Part shown: positions 44,235 through 53,282 of the stretch, one piece after another
Numbering within the stretch: position 1 is the first letter of the stretch
How the letters are laid out: each line of letters opens with the position of its first letter
Source: Methanosarcina thermophila TM-1
GTDB lineage: Archaea; Halobacteriota; Methanosarcinia; Methanosarcinales; Methanosarcinaceae
DNA length: 64,000 bases
Direction of reading: 5' to 3'
NCBI RefSeq assembly: GCF_000969885.1
Contig: NZ_CP009501.1
Coordinates: 310,001-374,000 of the forward strand
Notes under the pieces: generated by a model
Seen by the model: only the letters and a program-made list of their open reading frames with translations
Databases searched by the model: none
Told to the model about the DNA's origin: nothing
Made by a program: the position numbers and the translations under genes

Positions 44235-44419
44235 TCATCGGGATGGATGAATGAGGATAGCCTTATCGTAAAACTGAGAGAATTTATGCCCTTCCCCGAA
44301 AAATACTTTGCCAGCCCAAAGTCCCTGATCATAAACCCCTCCTGAGCCGTGTAGCAATAAGACAGTTTTCCCTTCCCCTCTATAGCATACTCAATATCCC
44401 CATACCCTATTTCAAAAGA
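44235..44419 (-). pseudogene. Fragment of an alpha/beta-hydrolase
   Basis: Minus-strand reading gives EIGYGDIEYAIEGKG, then, after a one-base shift near 44363, TVLLLHGSGGVYDQGLWAGK and a tail to TGA at 44235. The LLLHGSGG oxyanion-loop motif near the N-terminus is typical of alpha/beta-hydrolases. Only the first 60 or so residues remain. Nothing else of the gene is nearby. The rest of 43974-44483 is noncoding. Confidence 0.55.
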
Positions 44420-44531
44420 GTACTGTTATTAATCATTCCGACTTTCCATACATAACTCAAACTCATTTGAAGAATATGTAAGTTTGAAGAAATTGAGGGA
44501 GAAGGAGAGATGGAAAGAGGAGAAAAAAGGA

Positions 44532-46166
44532 ATGACAAGGGAAAGAGAAATGAGAAGTGAGGATAGGAACGAATGTGAGCAGGTCAAAGAAAAAGAATGC
44601 CGAATATCCACCTTTAGTTTCCTGGAACCTGCAGATGACAGATATAAATATCTGAGAAAAGATTCAGAAGAGCCTCTTGCAAAATCATATTCAAGTCTTC
44701 CAGAAAAAGAGAAAATAATAGAAGAACTCCTTCGACTCAGTTCGGATCCGAACCCGCAGATAAGAAGAAGCGCAATCGATTCTCTTCTTACTATTTATTC
44801 GCTAAAATCAGGCAAAGAACAGGATATATGGAATGAACTTCTAAGAATATCTGGTGATACGGACACAGGTGTTAGAAAAGGTGCTGCAAGCATGCTTTCG
44901 CGTGTCTTTCCGGTAGTTGAGGAAAAATCTACCGTTTTTTCTGACCTTGTAAAGCTTACTGAGAGTCAGGACTCCCAGCTCAGGAAGAAAGCTGCAGAGC
45001 TTTTTACTGCCGCATTTGCATACTCAGATGATAAACAAAAAACATGGAATGATCTTGTGAAGCTTACATCTGCTGAAGACAGAGAGGTAAGAAGAGAGGC
45101 TGTACTCGCTCTTTCGTCAGGTTATTCAGAAGTTCCGGATAAAGCGAAAGTCTGGAGCGACCTTATCAGACTTTCGACTCATGGTGATAGCTTTGTTCAA
45201 AGGGTAGCAGCAAGAACTCTTGGATCTGCCTTTTTTTATGTGCCTGATAAAACACAGGCATTTAAAGACTTGCAGGTTCTTATTGGCAACCCTTATATCT
45301 ACGTCCAGATTTACGCACTTCGATCCCTTGGAAAAGCTTCCCTCTGGAAGGCTCTCAAGGCTGAAAACGAAGCTACTTATCTTTTCGGGCTTAAAGAAGC
45401 GGTCAAATATTTTAAAGAATCGAATGAGGCTTCTACCAGCACTGCTATTCCCGAATTATACTATCCCTTTTACAATGCTCTCTTACAGATTCTTTTCGGG
45501 GAAAGATCCTCAAAACTTGAAAGTGAACGATATATCTCAGAGGTAACCCATAAGATCAATCTGGAAGAAGACAAGAGGCTTCTTAAAATTATGGAAGAAT
45601 TCTCAGACCTCCTTCTAGCAGCAGGAAATCTGACTGCTGGAGATTTACCTGTCCGGAAGAAACTTCTTGAAGCCAGCATTGAGGCTTTTGAAAGAGCTTC
45701 AGGACTTCTGGACATTATGGAAGAAGACGCTATTCTTGAGCAAAAAAACTTGAGAAAAGAGTGTTCAATAACAGGAAAAGTAATTACGGAACAGAAGCTA
45801 AAAGAGATTCTTTCCGGAATCAGGTATAAAGCAAGAACAGCATGCTTTAAGGCAAAAGGCAAGCCTACGGAAAAAATTACATGTGCTGTAAATGAGAGGG
45901 TCAAGACATGGAGTTTCCAGGATCTTGAGAAAGATAGGAAAGAACTGGACAGGCAGCTTGAGTCTTTGCTCAGCACTCTTAGAGTTCAAATTCCCTTTAT
46001 TCCTGAAAATATGTCTATTTTTCAAAAGCTTGATGATATCAGCCAGGAGCAGTGCCTTCTTGAGCGTTACAGGCATGTCAGTAGATTATTAAGCCTGATC
46101 CCCGGAGCTAAGATGCATTCAAGAGCCTCAGATAAGAGAATCCAGAGGATAGGGTATGAAAGATAG
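44532..46166 (+). CDS. HEAT-repeat protein
   Basis: About 544 residues. From residue 55 to 275 there are five or six degenerate helical repeats of about 38-40 residues, each with a pattern like SSDPNPQIRRSAIDSLLTIY, GDTDTGVRKGAASMLSRVF, SQDSQLRKKAAELFTAAFAY and SAEDREVRREAVLALSSGY, followed by P-D-K. The C-terminal half is a long helical region. HEAT arrays are protein-interaction scaffolds; similar multi-copy proteins occur in Methanosarcina. I choose the ATG at 44532, preceded by AGGAG. The frame is open upstream to a TTG at 44484. Partner unknown. Confidence 0.8.
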   Translation: MTREREMRSEDRNECEQVKEKECRISTFSFLEPADDRYKYLRKDSEEPLAKSYSSLPEKEKIIEELLRLSSDPNPQIRRSAIDSLLTIYSLKSGKEQDIWNELLRISGDTDTGVRKGAASMLSRVFPVVEEKSTVFSDLVKLTESQDSQLRKKAAELFTAAFAYSDDKQKTWNDLVKLTSAEDREVRREAVLALSSGYSEVPDKAKVWSDLIRLSTHGDSFVQRVAARTLGSAFFYVPDKTQAFKDLQVLIGNPYIYVQIYALRSLGKASLWKALKAENEATYLFGLKEAVKYFKESNEASTSTAIPELYYPFYNALLQILFGERSSKLESERYISEVTHKINLEEDKRLLKIMEEFSDLLLAAGNLTAGDLPVRKKLLEASIEAFERASGLLDIMEEDAILEQKNLRKECSITGKVITEQKLKEILSGIRYKARTACFKAKGKPTEKITCAVNERVKTWSFQDLEKDRKELDRQLESLLSTLRVQIPFIPENMSIFQKLDDISQEQCLLERYRHVSRLLSLIPGAKMHSRASDKRIQRIGYER

Positions 46167-46408
46167 GTGCTTTATAGATCTGCAGCTTCGGGACTTTCTG
46201 ACTATGAAAGGCAAGAGAGGCGGAAACAGAGATAAAGTCTTCCTCTTAACCTTCGTCCAAACTATCCTTCAGTGAGAAGTACAAATACTTCAAATCTTAA
46301 CTTATCCTCAGCTAAAACTTGCGGTTCTCTCTTACTATATCTTTGCCCGCCAGTGTTTAAGTCCTGTATAGTATCATCCTTTGAAACCTCAATATCTGAG
46401 ATGGAAGC

Positions 46409-47014
46409 ATGTTGGAAAGCAAAATTATAGCCGCACAATCGGATGACAATTTTATAGAAAGGATGCGCTTTGAAAGCGAGATTATTTCGGACCTCGATAT
46501 TGCAAGGATAGATTTTGAATCGGTAGAGTTTATACAATGCCAGTTCAACAAATGTGATTTTTCAAAAACCAGCTTTTATAATTCTGTGTTTGATAACTGC
46601 AATTTTGCAAATTGCATTTTTATAGGGAGCTACTGGAAAGGCTCCAAAGTTTTAACGTGCAAGGGTGATGGCAGCAACTTCAGCAAAAGCCACATGAAAG
46701 AAACCTCTCTAGCGGATAGTTCGTTCAGATATGCAAATTTTTCAAGTTCTGTACTGGAGAACTGTGCCATTCATGGCTGCAATTTCATGGAAGCCTTATT
46801 ATCCGAGATTCGGTTAAAGAAGCCCACGCTGAAAGAGGTTAATTTCACAGGAGCAGACTTCTTTAAAACTTCACTCAAAGACATCGACTTATCGGATTGT
46901 ATCATTGACGGGATGATAGTATCTGATATATGCAACGAACTAAGAGGGGCTATAGTCAATGCCTGGCAAGCAACAGAACTTGCTGCAAGGTTTCTGGGAA
47001 TCAAAATTGTCTGA
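46409..47014 (+). CDS. Pentapeptide-repeat protein
   Basis: 201 residues with a central run of pentapeptide repeats of the A(D/N)LxX type, here C/F-rich: FNKCDFSKTSFYNSVFDNCN, FANCIFIGSYWKGSK, GSNFSKSHMKETSLADSSF, RYANFSSSVLENCAIHGCNF and LKEVNFTGADFFKTSLKDID. This forms a right-handed quadrilateral beta helix, often DNA-mimicking or of unknown role. Start ATG at 46409; the upstream GAGATGGAAGC is weak. It follows the HEAT gene by 240 bases in the same direction. Confidence 0.85.
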   Translation: MLESKIIAAQSDDNFIERMRFESEIISDLDIARIDFESVEFIQCQFNKCDFSKTSFYNSVFDNCNFANCIFIGSYWKGSKVLTCKGDGSNFSKSHMKETSLADSSFRYANFSSSVLENCAIHGCNFMEALLSEIRLKKPTLKEVNFTGADFFKTSLKDIDLSDCIIDGMIVSDICNELRGAIVNAWQATELAARFLGIKIV

Positions 47015-47327
47015 AAATAATCGCTACCGCGCCCGAAATGAATACTATCGAACAGGTTCATTATGAGCCTGGACTGCAAATGGCATTATAAATCTGTCTT
47101 CTCTCGTAATATCTCCCCAATGAAATATTGGCTGCACTTTTTCCCTGTTTCTGAGATTTGTGTGCAGAATATGTGTAAATGTTGTTCACGGCAGTATAGA
47201 ATTGAGATGTATCATTTTGTAAAAGAGGCAAAAAGGATTAAAAATGGCTTCTGGGGCAGCTCGGCGATAAAAATTACAGATTCAACATTAATAAATAAAG
47301 ATAAACAGTATTCATATTGTGATAAAT
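47015..47327. other. Spacer, no feature seen
   Basis: Noncoding. An open stretch at 47063-47338 lacks a ribosome site and has atypical composition. AT-rich promoter-like DNA lies just upstream of the VOC gene near 47285-47315. Confidence 0.3.
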
Positions 47328-47678
47328 ATGAAAGTTAAATACGCTACCATCATAGTTGAGGATATGGATGAGTCGATTAAATTTTACACGGAAGTTATGG
47401 GACTTAAAATAGATAGCCAGCACAACCCTCAACCTGGAGTAACAATCACATTATTGAAAGGGGAAGGAGATGCTATGATAGAGCTTATAAAGGATACAGA
47501 ACATGATACTGGCTTGTTTTCAGTGGGAATGGATGTTGAAGACATAAGCACCACAGTGAAAGAACTCAAATCCAAAGGTGCCAAAATCACAATGGAACCC
47601 ACACCCATAACTGTTGGAACCCTTGCCTTCTTAGAAGATCCAAACGGAGTCAAAATAGCGCTAATTCAACATCACTGA
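47328..47678 (+). CDS. VOC-superfamily (glyoxalase/bleomycin-resistance-like) protein
   Basis: 116 residues: [40 protein letters not shown], then [20 protein letters not shown] and a C-terminal [16 protein letters not shown]. This is one VOC monomer with two beta-alpha-beta-beta-beta modules and a late conserved Glu and DPNG. Metal-dependent lyase, isomerase or dioxygenase activity is possible; substrate unknown. The ATG at 47328 is preceded by GTGAT at proper distance; a GTG three codons upstream is less likely. Confidence 0.88.
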   Translation: MKVKYATIIVEDMDESIKFYTEVMGLKIDSQHNPQPGVTITLLKGEGDAMIELIKDTEHDTGLFSVGMDVEDISTTVKELKSKGAKITMEPTPITVGTLAFLEDPNGVKIALIQHH

Positions 47679-47816
47679 TCTTTTTTTCAATTCAGTACAG
47701 TTACAGGTAAGATCAGAAGTTCAAAAATTGTTGAAAAGCTGGCAAAAAAGACAAAAAGAAAGTTGAAAATCATATTTAGCAAGATAGACGAAATTTTTCA
47801 GGACCCTCATTGGTAC

Positions 47817-48683
47817 TTAAACTTCCATCCCTTCTTCTTTAAGGAAATGGTCTATCAGCTTTCTTGCAATGCTTATTTTTCCAGGCAATACAGGCAAATC
47901 CCCAACTGGGAACCACCGGGCGTCTTCGATTTCAAACCCATCGGGCTGGATTTCCCCTGAACTGTATTCTGCAGTAAACCCGATCATAAGAGAATTAGGA
48001 AACGGCCATGCCTGTGTTCCGAAGTAAGTGATATTTTTAACCTCGATTCCCACTTCTTCCCTGATTTCCCTAACAACTGCGGCTTCAGCAGACTCTCCGG
48101 GCTCAATGAAGCCGGCTATCAAACCATACATGCCCTCTGGGAAGTTTGGAGATCTGGCAAGTAAAATTTCATGTCCTTTCCGGATAAGTACGATAACGGC
48201 AGGCGATATTCTCGGATAAAACAGCTCCCCGCAATCAGGGCACTCCTTTCCCCTTTCTCCGGGCTTTTGCAGGGTTTTTGCCCCGCACCTGCTGCAAAAC
48301 TGGCTCGTCCGGTCCCATTCCATGATCTGAACGGCTTTATTAACAAGTGCAAAACACTTTTCACCTATTTCTGTATATGCCTGCCTGAGATCCATAAATT
48401 CCATTCCTTCAGGTGGCTGCGCGTTTTTCGGAAGCTCCACGGAATAGCAGTGTGTTCCGCCAAGGGCTCCAAGATACTGTTCCCTGATACCTGAAAGCCC
48501 AAGCTCTCCCAGGTCAATCAGCCTGGGAATTGCTCCGGGATTTTTATTAAGCTTGAGGAGAATCTCACGGTCCCGGAAAATAAACCAGAGTGCTTTTTCG
48601 GTCCTATTGGCTGGCGGCTCTACACCTATGACAAATTCCGGGAAGGTAGGATCTTCCCTTTTTATTGAAGTCATAATGTTCAT
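47817..48683 (-). CDS. nudC: NADH pyrophosphatase NudC
   Basis: 288 residues. A zinc ribbon (CSRCGAK and CPDCGE, Cys130, 133, 148, 151) precedes the Nudix box GFIEPGESAEAAVVREIREE (residues 191-210). The NudC-specific SQPWPFPxS motif follows as TQAWPFPNS (223-231). These identify the NADH/NAD-cap hydrolase family. The enzyme hydrolyses NADH to NMNH and AMP and can decap NAD-capped RNA in bacteria. The start ATG at 48683 or the ATG at 48674 are both possible; neither has a strong ribosome site. Confidence 0.95.
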   Translation of the reverse strand: MNIMTSIKREDPTFPEFVIGVEPPANRTEKALWFIFRDREILLKLNKNPGAIPRLIDLGELGLSGIREQYLGALGGTHCYSVELPKNAQPPEGMEFMDLRQAYTEIGEKCFALVNKAVQIMEWDRTSQFCSRCGAKTLQKPGERGKECPDCGELFYPRISPAVIVLIRKGHEILLARSPNFPEGMYGLIAGFIEPGESAEAAVVREIREEVGIEVKNITYFGTQAWPFPNSLMIGFTAEYSSGEIQPDGFEIEDARWFPVGDLPVLPGKISIARKLIDHFLKEEGMEV

Positions 48684-48748
48684 ACTTATTGTTTTTCGTT
48701 CTATATATGATTACAGTAGCATTTTTATTCTATTGCTTATTCTGCTGT

Positions 48749-48904
48749 TTATTCTTTCAGTTTCATTGGCTCTCCACAACAGTCCATATCCCCCGCACAG
48801 CCTGTAGCACAGTCGTGATCTATGCATTCACTTATCACTTTAAGTTCAATCCCGCATCTTTCACAAACAAGAATTTGATCAGTTTTCAGATCATTACAAT
48901 TCAT
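48749..48904 (-). CDS. Cys-rich desulforedoxin-like small protein
   Basis: A 51-residue protein starting at the ATG at 48904, with GGGGTGAT upstream at good distance. It has eight Cys: MNCND, then VCERCGIELK, SECIDHDC, TGC and DMDCCGEPMKLK. A CxxC near residue 19 and a late CCGEPM are the hallmark of desulforedoxin / desulfoferrodoxin N-terminal-type Fe(Cys)4 sites. Extra Cys residues in the middle are unusual. It may be an electron carrier or metal-binding peptide in oxidative defence. It lies between malic enzyme and NudC, about 180 bases after the former's stop. Confidence 0.7.
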   Translation of the reverse strand: MNCNDLKTDQILVCERCGIELKVISECIDHDCATGCAGDMDCCGEPMKLKE

Positions 48905-49011
48905 TTCAATCACCCCTATATACCTGATGAAAAAGTATGTAATTTAGATTCAAATTGCTTGCGAAACATCAATTCTGAAGTTTGGTTTGTGAACCTGGAG
49001 TTAAGATTAAG

Positions 49012-49020
49012 AAAAAAAAA
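49012..49020 (-). terminator. T-run terminator of the malic enzyme gene
   Basis: Nine consecutive A on the plus strand read as T9 on the minus strand, about 65 bases after the malic enzyme stop codon. Oligo-T tracts like this terminate archaeal transcription. Confidence 0.5.
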
Positions 49021-49086
49021 GTAAAAGGGAGTGATGAACCAGAAAAAGTGGAAAAACTCCTGCAAACTGAACTTTAAACCGGTTTT

Positions 49087-50385
49087 TCAGGCTTTGTATT
49101 CGTCAATCTCCCTGGCAACACAACTCTCAAGTGACGCATCTGCGACGGCTTTTGCAACCGCGGGCACTACACGTCTATCAAGAGGATGAGGAATTATGTA
49201 ATCTTCTGAAAGCTCACTGACTTTTACGACGTCAGCAAGCGCATGGGCTGCAGCCATTTCCATTTCAGGCGTTATTTTCCTTGCACAGGTGCTCAGAGCC
49301 CCTTTGAAAACCCCGGGGAAGCTCAGGCAATTATTAAGCTGGTTTGGAAAATCCGACCTGCCTGTTGCAATAATTCTTGCTCCTGCCCGTTTTGCAGCAT
49401 CTGGCATAATCTCAGGGATAGGATTTGCCATCGCCATAATAATTGCATCTTTTGCCATAGAGCGAACCATATCCTCGGTAACTATGCCTCCTACCGAGAC
49501 CCCTATGAAAAGATCAGCTCCCGGGAAAGCTTTTTCGAGTCCTCCTTTCAATTTTCCGGGGTTTGTAAGCCTGGCAATTTCTTCCTTTACAGAGTTCATG
49601 CCATCCTTTCGGCCCTGGTAAACGAGCCCTTTGCTGTCGCAGGTAAGAATTTTGGCGGGATTTGCCCCTGCACGAACCAGAAACCGAAAAATCGCAACAC
49701 CTGCAGCACCAAGACCTGAGATCACGATTTTAAGCTCATTTAACTCTTTATTCACAATTTTAAGGGCATTTATAAGCCCAGCAAAAACTACAATTGCTGT
49801 ACCGTGCTGATCATCGTGCATAACTGGCAGTTCGAGTTCCTCACGCAGCCTGGATTCGATTTCAAAGCAGCGGGGAGCACTGATATCTTCAAGGTTAATG
49901 CCTCCGAAAGCAGGAGCAAGGTACTTTACTGCTTTTATCACCTCTTCGGTTTCCTGTGTATCCAGACAGATAGGAAAGGCATCAATGCCTGCAAATTCCT
50001 TGAAAATTATCGCTTTTCCTTCCATGACAGGCAGGGCAGCATGGGGTCCTATATTCCCAAGCCCGAGCACTGCAGACCCGTCAGTGACAACAGCAATGGT
50101 ATTTCTCTTCAGGGTATAAAGGTAAGCGAGCTCCGGGTCTTCGCTTATTTTCCTGCACGGCTCGGCAACTCCTGGCGTATAAGCAACGCTGAGATCGTGT
50201 ATAGTTCGAAGGTGGATTTTACTTGCAACCTCCAGTACACCCCCAAGCTGCCGGTGAATTGCAAGCGATTCTTTATACAGGGATATGTGTGTATCATTGC
50301 CTTTTTCTTGGTATTTTCCAGCATCCATTCCAGAGTTTTTCTCCAGGCTCGTTTCTGGGTCTGAAACCGAGTGTATATCTTTTAT
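49087..50385 (-). CDS. Malic enzyme (malate dehydrogenase, decarboxylating)
   Basis: About 432 residues. YTPGVAEPCRKI, DGSAVLGLGNIGP, the metal/substrate block LPVMHDDQHGTAIV near residue 185, the NAD(P)-binding LKIVISGLGAAGVAIFRFL and FPNQLNNCLSFPGVFKGAL identify an NAD(P)-dependent malic enzyme (malate to pyruvate and carbon dioxide). The family-specific core begins near residue 34. The start is uncertain: AGGGGGT lies six bases before ATA at 50385, whereas a TTG at 50403 and an ATG at 50331 lack well-placed ribosome sites. I give 50385. A T9 terminator follows. Confidence 0.9.
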   Translation of the reverse strand: MKDIHSVSDPETSLEKNSGMDAGKYQEKGNDTHISLYKESLAIHRQLGGVLEVASKIHLRTIHDLSVAYTPGVAEPCRKISEDPELAYLYTLKRNTIAVVTDGSAVLGLGNIGPHAALPVMEGKAIIFKEFAGIDAFPICLDTQETEEVIKAVKYLAPAFGGINLEDISAPRCFEIESRLREELELPVMHDDQHGTAIVVFAGLINALKIVNKELNELKIVISGLGAAGVAIFRFLVRAGANPAKILTCDSKGLVYQGRKDGMNSVKEEIARLTNPGKLKGGLEKAFPGADLFIGVSVGGIVTEDMVRSMAKDAIIMAMANPIPEIMPDAAKRAGARIIATGRSDFPNQLNNCLSFPGVFKGALSTCARKITPEMEMAAAHALADVVKVSELSEDYIIPHPLDRRVVPAVAKAVADASLESCVAREIDEYKA

Positions 50386-50676
50386 TCTAGTACCCCCTGA
50401 CAATATTCAGCACTGAGAGCTAAGCTTCAATCCAACAAGGCTCTGAGAAATAAAATCTCCTGTACAATAGTTCTATGCAAACCATAAATAAACCCGCTGC
50501 CAGATAATTTCAGAGTCTGACCTGTCGAGCAAAATGTTCTCACAAAATTAGCAGCCTTTTAAACCCGCGAAAACTTCAGTTATTAAGCAGTTGGGGTAAA
50601 AAATCGCTCTAATCTAATCGGCGCACTCGGCAGTCATTACCTCAGAAAATATACCTTTTCAGGAGAATAATCCCTT
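50386..50676. other. Divergent promoter region
   Basis: Spacer between the malic enzyme gene and the divergent JAMM-domain gene. No repeat or coding remnant is evident; promoters for both genes should lie here. Confidence 0.3.
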
Positions 50677-51078
50677 ATGCAAATTAAAGGAATAGCCCGC
50701 GATACCCTCGACTTTATTCTTGAGGCTAGCAAATCCATGGCTCCTCAAGAATTTGCCGGACTTTTGCAGGAAAAAGGGGGCATCATCACTGAAGTTCTTA
50801 TATTGCCTGGCACAGAATCAAGTAATAAGAGCGCAATTCTCAGGCTTTATATGATGCCAAACATCAAAGCCGTAGGTTCGGTCCACAGCCATCCGGGCAC
50901 GAACCGCAGCCCCTCTCAGGCTGATCTTCGTCTCTTCTCGAGAACAGGGAACTACCATATCATAGTGGGGCGCCCCTACAATAAAAAAAGCTGGACATGC
51001 TATAACAGAGAAGGAGAGATTATTGAGCTGCCTGTACTCGATGTGGAATTTGAGGATAATGAGGAAAATCTGATTTAA
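50677..51078 (+). CDS. JAMM/MPN+ metalloprotease-like protein
   Basis: 133 residues, essentially a bare JAB1/MPN domain. The zinc-binding set is present: Glu25 (PQEFAGLL), His70 and His72 (VHSHPGTNRSPSQADL) and Asp83. Such archaeal JAMM proteins can remove ubiquitin-like SAMP modifiers or act in sulfur-carrier processing. AGGAGAATAATC precedes the ATG. Three 18-base repeats follow its stop codon. Confidence 0.9.
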   Translation: MQIKGIARDTLDFILEASKSMAPQEFAGLLQEKGGIITEVLILPGTESSNKSAILRLYMMPNIKAVGSVHSHPGTNRSPSQADLRLFSRTGNYHIIVGRPYNKKSWTCYNREGEIIELPVLDVEFEDNEENLI

Positions 51079-51103
51079 GGTCAAGTCTGTAAAGCTGCAA
51101 ATC

Positions 51104-51157
51104 ACAGGCAAATGACAAACTACAGGCAAATGACAAACTACAGGCAAATGGCAAACT
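51104..51157. repeat. 18-base tandem repeat, three copies
   Basis: ACAGGCAAATGACAAACT occurs at 51104-51121 and 51122-51139; the third copy (51140-51157) has GGCAAACT in place of GACAAACT. It follows the JAMM gene stop by about 25 bases. The rest of the spacer to 51414 has no gene; the region 51310-51400 is probably the leader of the next gene. Confidence 0.95.
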
Positions 51158-51414
51158 GCTGGCAAAAGCTTTCTAATATATAAATAACTTTAATTATTTG
51201 TTGTAATTCTCCGGCGATTGCCCTGATGTAGACCTACCTTGTTTCTGATAGCCACCAAAAATGTTTTATTTACAGATACATATTATTTAGAGGATACATC
51301 CCTGTAATTAAGAAATCTGAGGAGAAATGATTTCTTGCCTCAGAGGTTGTATCCGGGCAACCACTCTGGGATAAAAACCGGGTGGCTTTTACATATTTGG
51401 AGGTAGTAATCCAA

Positions 51415-51588
51415 ATGCCTACATGCCAAGATTGTAGATTTTATACGGCTATTGATGAGATTAAAGGCGAATGTTTCAGCCTGGGCTTTGAGGTGCATGG
51501 GAAAACCGATTCTAAGAAATGCCCGGAGAGGGCCTTCAGACCAAACAAAGGACATAAATCAAAAAAATCCGGAGCCCACAGTTATTAA
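51415..51588 (+). CDS. Small Cys-rich protein
   Basis: 57 residues: MPTCQDCRFYTAIDEIKGEC, then a loop and KKCPERAFRPNKGHK. Four Cys (CxxC near residue 4, C20, C36) could bind one metal or iron-sulfur cluster, similar in pattern to small subunits of glycyl-radical enzymes. That similarity is only by cysteine spacing. GGAGGT lies ten bases upstream of the ATG. The tail is very basic. Function unknown. Confidence 0.7.
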   Translation: MPTCQDCRFYTAIDEIKGECFSLGFEVHGKTDSKKCPERAFRPNKGHKSKKSGAHSY

Positions 51589-51899
51589 GAGAATGTGAAA
51601 AACAAAGGTAGATAAGGTAAGGCATAAGAAGTTAAAGCAAGGCATAAGAAGTTCGAGTTTACAAAAAGAACTCAAAAAAGAGGTTAACGTATAAAATGAA
51701 TTGAAACAACCTCCAGCCCTGATAGAAATTCCGGAGCATTAATTACTTTTCTTTGCTTCTTTGCTGCCGGAACTAAACGAGCTAAAAGAAATCCTATTAA
51801 TTTTTTCTATTCCTGCATACTTTATGTTTCATAATGGCATCCATGTCGCATTTTATACATAACAAAATTTTTTAAAATACTAATTTCAAACCATATCTA
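51589..51899. other. Spacer with a duplicated 15-mer
   Basis: AAGGCATAAGAAGTT occurs twice in a row near 51620-51655. No gene. The rest is AT-rich and convergent 3' ends meet here. Confidence 0.35.
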
Positions 51900-52166
51900 T
51901 CAACTGATCTGACATGGAGAGCGTGCCTCATTTGTGACTTCAAGGATTTCCTGGGCAATCTGGATAAGCCTGAGCCAGGTATTGAGGGCTGAACGAAGGG
52001 AAACGACATCTGCGGCTTTTACGCTCAATACCAGCCTGTTTTTGTCCTCAAGGGACAGGTCTATTACAGACCTTTCGGAAAAGCTCTCACTGAGCTCGGG
52101 CAGGAGAGCCCTGTAGATTATTTCTGCGGTTTCGGTTTCAAAGGTGAATTCTGCGAAAAGTTTCAA
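51900..52166 (-). CDS. pcc1: KEOPS complex subunit Pcc1-like protein
   Basis: 88 residues with the Pcc1/CTAG fold pattern: KLFAEFTFETETAEIIYRAL, then DLSLEDKNRLVLSVKAADVV and SLRSALNTWLRLIQIAQEIL. Pcc1 is the dimerising subunit of KEOPS, which makes tRNA t6A. Start is TTG at 52166, preceded by AGGAGGA with five bases between, so TTG use is well supported. The gene is solitary here. Confidence 0.75.
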   Translation of the reverse strand: MKLFAEFTFETETAEIIYRALLPELSESFSERSVIDLSLEDKNRLVLSVKAADVVSLRSALNTWLRLIQIAQEILEVTNEARSPCQIS

Positions 52167-52277
52167 GGAATTCCTCCTGAAGAATCCTGTTTTTAGTATT
52201 TTAATCGTTTTAACGGTTTTTGAGTTAGATAGAGGAATCGATTTATAAAAGCCAGTTATAAAATAAAAGTCTGGAGG

Positions 52278-52652
52278 TCAGTACTTTTTAAAACCCCGGA
52301 GATTAAGTTTAAAAAGTGACTTTCCGCTGCCAATAAAATCGATATACTCTTCCCTGATAACTATCAGAGTGGAATTCGGAGGAAGCTGATCGATTTTGTC
52401 GCTTTCAACCCTCTTGAACTGGAAAAAGGACTCAAAGGCGTCTGCAATCTCTCCCTGACCTGAGAGCGCGGGTTCGGCGCCAGGGAACCAGTAGGAATCA
52501 GCTTCCTCGGAATACCAGTCCGTAAACCTGATCGAGAAAAGGAGCTTCCCATTTTCATCATAAAAGCTGAGTTCTCCTGGATTTCCGTGGTACTCCCCTA
52601 TAATTATGAGAGGTCCGCCATCCGCAAATTCCAGGAGTTCTTTCATGCCCAT
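52278..52652 (-). CDS. Conserved hypothetical protein
   Basis: About 124 residues from the ATG at 52652 (or 52646): [20 protein letters not shown], then [31 protein letters not shown] and a C-terminal [20 protein letters not shown]. Soluble alpha/beta protein with no recognised family. Upstream CGGAAAAA is a modest ribosome site. The frame is open 33 codons further upstream, but that part has different composition. Confidence 0.65.
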   Translation of the reverse strand: MGMKELLEFADGGPLIIIGEYHGNPGELSFYDENGKLLFSIRFTDWYSEEADSYWFPGAEPALSGQGEIADAFESFFQFKRVESDKIDQLPPNSTLIVIREEYIDFIGSGKSLFKLNLRGFKKY

Positions 52653-53282
52653 TTTTCCGCGTGTTATACACCTGCCGGCTATAAACCGTGAAATTAACTT
52701 GCAAAGCGACCTGGTCCTTACAGAAGGTTTTCGAGAGGTGGTAATTAGCATACTTCCCCTGATAGATTGGAAGTATATATTAATTTCTCCTCGCAGGGTT
52801 AAGATTTATTCTGTTTAGAGGTTGTTAATGAGTTTTCCACATTAAGCCTATCCCAATATTCAAGGTTTACTTTTTGGAGCTCATATTTTAAGTGATTAGT
52901 CATGCTAACACTATGCAGCTAATCTTAGAAATTTCTGTATTTTAAAATAAATATAGTTTTTCTGATATTTTATAATAAATATAGTTTTAAAGTTGACTCT
53001 AAAAATAAATCTTTTGATAACTTTTACTCCTCTTGCCTAAAAGATACAGGAAATATTAATAGTTCAAATTAATAATTAACATGAAAGGCTTTTATATTTT
53101 TGTTATAATATCCTTATATTGTGGTAGGATAATGTGGGGCTGTTAAGTAATTTCCCAACTTTCCTGAGATTCTGTCAGGATTATGGAAGCTAAGGTGTTT
53201 TTTCAGCTACACTTGAGCCTTTAAATGACTAGCCCTCGTAAATTTGAAAGTACAGCAAATTGTAGAAAGGGGTGGAATCTTA
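52653..53282. other. AT-rich spacer with a 26-base near-duplicate
   Basis: TGTATTTTAAAATAAATATA at 52936 on and GATATTTTATAATAAATATA at 52964 on are consecutive near-copies, each ending GTTTT. Promoter-like AT-rich DNA continues to 53110. No credible gene before the small HTH gene. Confidence 0.35.

Noticed and set aside
47063-47338. 91-codon plus-strand open frame before the VOC gene
   Set aside because: No ribosome site, unusual composition, and it overlaps the start of the VOC gene.
50331-50403. TTG at 50403 as start of malic enzyme
   Set aside because: No ribosome site lies upstream of TTG, whereas AGGGGGT is correctly placed for ATA at 50385; ATG at 50331 remains possible.
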